Source of the DNA: Curtobacterium sp. VKM Ac-1376
Lineage (GTDB): Bacteria; Actinomycetota; Actinomycetes; Actinomycetales; Microbacteriaceae
Assembly (NCBI RefSeq): GCF_015351025.1
Contig: NZ_JADKRV010000002.1
Location: 1-64,000, forward strand
Reading direction: 5' to 3'
Length of the DNA: 64,000 nt
Shown here: positions 61,800-64,000 of the stretch, piece by piece
Position numbering within the stretch: position 1 is the first letter of the stretch
Layout of the letters: every line of letters starts with the position of its first letter
Program-made: the position numbers and the translations under genes
The notes under the pieces: generated by a model
The model's input: only the letters and a program-made list of their open reading frames with translations
What the model was told of the DNA's origin: nothing
Database searches by the model: none

Positions 61800-62510
61800 G
61801 TGACCCCAGCCACCCCGCGCAAGCGCCGCAAGGCCGTCATCTGGATCTCCGTCATCGCCGCCGTCGTCGTCCTCGGCGTCGTCGGCGCGGTGGTCTTCAC
61901 GAACGTCTACACGAGCACCGAGAACGCGAAGGCCTCGGCCGCCCCCTCCGTCGCCGCGTCGCGCCAGGCTTCGACCCTCGAAGCCACGGACCTGTCCGGC
62001 GAGTGGACGGTCGGCGGTGACTCCGAGGCCGGGTACCGCGTCCACGAGGTCCTCAACGGCTCCGACGTCACCGTCACCGGCCGCACCGACAGTGTGTCCG
62101 GTACCGCGACCGTCGACGGCTCGAGCATCACCGCCGCGACCATCACGGTGCAGGTCGCCGACATCACCACCGACTCCGACCAGCGCGACGCGTACTTCCG
62201 CGACTCCGCGATGGACGCGGCGGCCTTCCCCGAGGCCACGTTCGAACTCAAGGCGCCGATCGCCGACGCGGTGCCGAGCGGATCCGACACGACGACGGTC
62301 GAGGCCGCCGGTACCCTCACGCTGCACGGGGTCACGAAGGACGTCACCGCGACGCTGCAGGTCGGTCTGAACGGCGACGGCGTGGACATCTCCGGCTCGG
62401 TCCCGGTCACGTTCTCGGACTACGACGTGCAGGCGCCGAACCTCGGTTTCGTCAAGGTCGACGACTCCGGCGCCGTCGAGTTCCTGGTCCACGCGACCCC
62501 CGCCGACTGA
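61800..62510 (+). CDS. YceI-family lipid-binding protein, membrane-anchored
   Basis: A 236-residue protein with a basic start and one membrane helix (about 12-35), then a Ser/Ala linker and a YceI beta-barrel domain (about 65-232). Family signs are DQRDAYFRDSAMDAAAFPEA and GTLTLHGVTKDVTA. YceI barrels hold isoprenoids or other lipids. The GTG start is followed directly by the charged N-terminus. It lies next to a GT87-type enzyme that would use polyprenyl-linked sugars, a possible functional link only. Confidence 0.9.
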   Translation: MTPATPRKRRKAVIWISVIAAVVVLGVVGAVVFTNVYTSTENAKASAAPSVAASRQASTLEATDLSGEWTVGGDSEAGYRVHEVLNGSDVTVTGRTDSVSGTATVDGSSITAATITVQVADITTDSDQRDAYFRDSAMDAAAFPEATFELKAPIADAVPSGSDTTTVEAAGTLTLHGVTKDVTATLQVGLNGDGVDISGSVPVTFSDYDVQAPNLGFVKVDDSGAVEFLVHATPAD

Positions 62511-62547
62511 CGTCCGCGACGCGCGTCACGCCCGTGCCGTGACCGCC

Positions 62548-62595
62548 GACGGCCGGGAGGCGCGGTGCCAGCTGGCACCGCGCCTCCCGGCCGTC
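62548..62595. repeat. perfect 48-bp palindrome, best copy of the dispersed repeat
   Basis: The 24 bases from 62548 (GACGGCCGGGAGGCGCGGTG then CCAG) are exactly complementary, inverted, to the next 24. It begins 37 bases after the YceI stop in the convergent gap before nnrD. It would form a 22-bp or longer hairpin in RNA. The other 100 or so bases of the gap show no gene. Confidence 0.9.
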
Positions 62596-62694
62596 ATTGG
62601 TTGCGTACCGCAGGCACCCGTTGCGTGTGCATCGTCCGACAGAACACGCGTCGATCACCTGGTGGATCGTCGGAAGATGCGCGCGCACCGGCCC

Positions 62695-63555
62695 CTACCC
62701 GCGCGCGTCCCCGTTGACGACGAGGTCCCGCACGACCCCCGGCAGCTCGGCGATCAGCGACGTCATCGGGAACGGGCCCCCGCCCGATGCCCGCCGCGCG
62801 GCGAGACCGTGCACCACTGCGGCCGACGCGGCCAGGTGCGCGAGGTCCGACGGTGTGAGCGACGAACCGGCGGCCTCGACGGATCCCTGCCGAGCGGCGA
62901 CGAGCGCCCCGAGCACCCCGCCCAGGACGTCCCCGGCACCGGCGGCCGCGAGCCACGGCGTGGCGGAGGACGCCACCAGCCGCACCGACCCGTCCGGGGT
63001 GACCACGTGGGTCCGCTCCCCCTTGAGCAGCACGACGCTGCCGGTCTGCTCGGCGGCGCGGAGGGCGGCCGCAGCGGGATCCTGCTCGATCGACTCGCGG
63101 GAGACCCCCAACATGGACGCGAGTTCGCCCGCGTGCGGCGTCAGGACGGCGAGCGGGCCGAGGTCGACGAGCGGGATCGCGCCCGCGTCCACGACGACCG
63201 GGACCCGGTCGTCGGAGGCACGGGTGAAACCCGACGCCGTCGTGTCGTCCAGGTCGCTCAACGACGACGCCGAGATCCCGGAGCCGACGAGCCAGGCCTG
63301 CACGCGTCCGACACCCGCCACGGCCTCGGGGCGGCGGGTGAGCACGTGGTCGGTGGCACGCGCGGGCCCGACGTACCGGACCATCCCGACCCCGGTGTGC
63401 ACGGCGGCGTCGACGCCGAGCACCGCGGCCCCGGGGTACTGGTCGGAACCCGTCGCGATGCCGAGCACCCCACGGCGGTACTTCGTCGACTCCCCGGTCG
63501 GCGCGGTGATCCACCGGGCGGCATCGGACGGCTGGACGGGCACGAAGTCGTTCAC
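62695..63555 (-). CDS. nnrD: ADP-dependent NAD(P)H-hydrate dehydratase
   Basis: A 286-residue ribokinase-fold enzyme that repairs hydrated NADH and NADPH. The N-terminal KYRRGVLGIATGSDQYPGAA, the middle AVLTPHAGELASMLG and the catalytic loop AAAGAGDVLGGVLGAL are typical of NnrD/CARKD. The epimerase domain (NnrE) that is often fused is absent. The GTG at 63555 lies 7 bases after a TAACGT box; a GTG three codons upstream overlaps that box and is less likely. Confidence 0.92.
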   Translation of the reverse strand: MNDFVPVQPSDAARWITAPTGESTKYRRGVLGIATGSDQYPGAAVLGVDAAVHTGVGMVRYVGPARATDHVLTRRPEAVAGVGRVQAWLVGSGISASSLSDLDDTTASGFTRASDDRVPVVVDAGAIPLVDLGPLAVLTPHAGELASMLGVSRESIEQDPAAAALRAAEQTGSVVLLKGERTHVVTPDGSVRLVASSATPWLAAAGAGDVLGGVLGALVAARQGSVEAAGSSLTPSDLAHLAASAAVVHGLAARRASGGGPFPMTSLIAELPGVVRDLVVNGDARG

Positions 63556-63562
63556 TCCGCCC

Positions 63563-63572
63563 ACGTTACGGT
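63563..63572. promoter_or_regulatory. overlapping divergent -10 boxes of nnrD and HAD genes
   Basis: ACGTTACGGT holds TAACGT on the minus strand (63563-63568) and TACGGT on the plus strand (63567-63572), sharing two bases. Each is 7 bases from its start codon. The two polymerases could not bind at once, so nnrD and the HAD gene would compete. Confidence 0.55.
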
Positions 63573-63579
63573 GGACCGC

Positions 63580-64000
63580 ATGAGCCTGTTCCTGCGTGAC
63601 CGTGTCGTCGTCTTCGACTACGGCGAGGTGATCAGCCGGACTCCGCACGCCGCGCGGGATTCCCTGGTGGCGGCGACCGGGGTCCCCGCCGAGGAGCTGT
63701 TCCCCGTCTACCAGGAGCTCCGGCACGACCTGGACCGCGGCGACCTGTCCGTCGTGGCGTACTGGCGCGCGATCGCGGCACGGACGGGGCGGACCTGGAG
63801 CATCGCGGACGTCCACCGGTTCTGGGCGATCGACTTCACCGGCTGGTTCGAGGTCGAGCCGGAGACGCTCGAGATCGTCGAGGAACTGCACGATGCCGGC
63901 ACCCGTCTGGCGCTGCTGTCCAACGCCGGGTTCGACTTCGGTGACCCGTACCGCCGTTCCCCGATGGGCTCGCTGTTCGAGACCGTCGTGGTGAGCGCCG
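63580..64000 (+). CDS. HAD-family hydrolase (partial, cut by window edge)
   Basis: An open frame of 140 codons that runs out of the window. Motif I is VVVFDYGEVIS with the nucleophile Asp, as in the YihX-like HAD phosphatases (D-x-G instead of D-x-D), and motif II is LALLSNAGFD with the Ser. The cap domain lies between. The substrate is unknown; relatives hydrolyse sugar phosphates. The ATG follows TACGGT by 7 bases, so a leaderless mRNA is likely. Confidence 0.85.
   Translation, partial: MSLFLRDRVVVFDYGEVISRTPHAARDSLVAATGVPAEELFPVYQELRHDLDRGDLSVVAYWRAIAARTGRTWSIADVHRFWAIDFTGWFEVEPETLEIVEELHDAGTRLALLSNAGFDFGDPYRRSPMGSLFETVVVSA

Overview
The window is about 70 percent or more GC, densely packed, and reads as the chromosome of a Gram-positive actinobacterium of the Microbacteriaceae type. 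The main reasons are the gene order argS, lysA, hom, thrC, thrB, rho, prfA, prmC, a Rho with a long disordered insert, an LmeA-like (DUF2993) protein, many GTG starts, frequent ATGA/GTGA overlaps and many starts placed 6 to 8 bases after a TANNNT -10 box. Curtobacterium or a close relative is my best guess from gene content only; I could not run a search. I see no phage, transposon, plasmid or CRISPR sequence, so most of the window looks like core genome with accessory operons.

Layout. 1-12,100 (minus strand): argS, an LmeA-like protein, lysA, hom, thrC, thrB, rho, prfA and prmC, which covers arginyl-tRNA, aspartate-family amino acids and transcription/translation termination. 12,158-13,048: a lipoprotein gene and tRNA-Arg(CCG). 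13,338-20,482: a 1,291-residue single-module synthetase of the poly-amino-acid (Pls) type, an M1 peptidase overlapping it, an XRE regulator divergent from a methionine aminopeptidase, a phosphopantetheinyl transferase and a 67-residue protein. 20,691-26,221: a TPM-domain protein with PspA, an arginase-like protein lacking two metal motifs, and an atypical flavin disulfide reductase behind three 21-bp tandem repeats. 26,373-28,121: iron-uptake ATPase and siderophore-interacting protein under a DtxR/IdeR-type iron box. 28,160-34,246: hydrolase plus peptide ABC importer. 34,361-41,806: Orn/Lys/Arg decarboxylase family protein, an N-acetylglutaminylglutamine-type amidotransferase, amidase, HIT protein and an ABC-F protein. 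41,855-47,123: L,D-transpeptidase, a CYP152 P450 with OleT-like active-site residues, and gluconate kinase/permease with a GntR regulator and palindromic operator. 47,260-51,821: acetyltransferase, uracil-DNA glycosylase, S51-type protein, phosphoribosyltransferase, SDR and acyltransferase. 52,120-54,805: metY and metX. 54,959-58,193: histidine kinase, a kinase-like membrane protein without catalytic motifs, and a LuxR-type response regulator. 58,360-64,000: MFS exporter, zinc-ribbon protein, thiamine-binding-fold protein, GT87-like transferase, YceI protein, NAD(P)HX dehydratase and a HAD hydrolase cut by the window edge.

How the genes fit together. hom makes homoserine, which thrB/thrC take to threonine and metX/metY take to homocysteine; lysA makes lysine. 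The Pls-type synthetase and the Sfp-type transferase 2.4 kb away could together make a homopolymer of a basic amino acid. The gluconate genes form a regulated catabolic unit.

The features most worth follow-up are the Pls-type synthetase, the CYP152 enzyme, the kinase/pseudokinase/regulator triplet, the arginase-fold protein with a broken metal site, and a family of long intergenic palindromes (one is a perfect 48-bp palindrome at 62,548-62,595) that sit at ends of transcription units.
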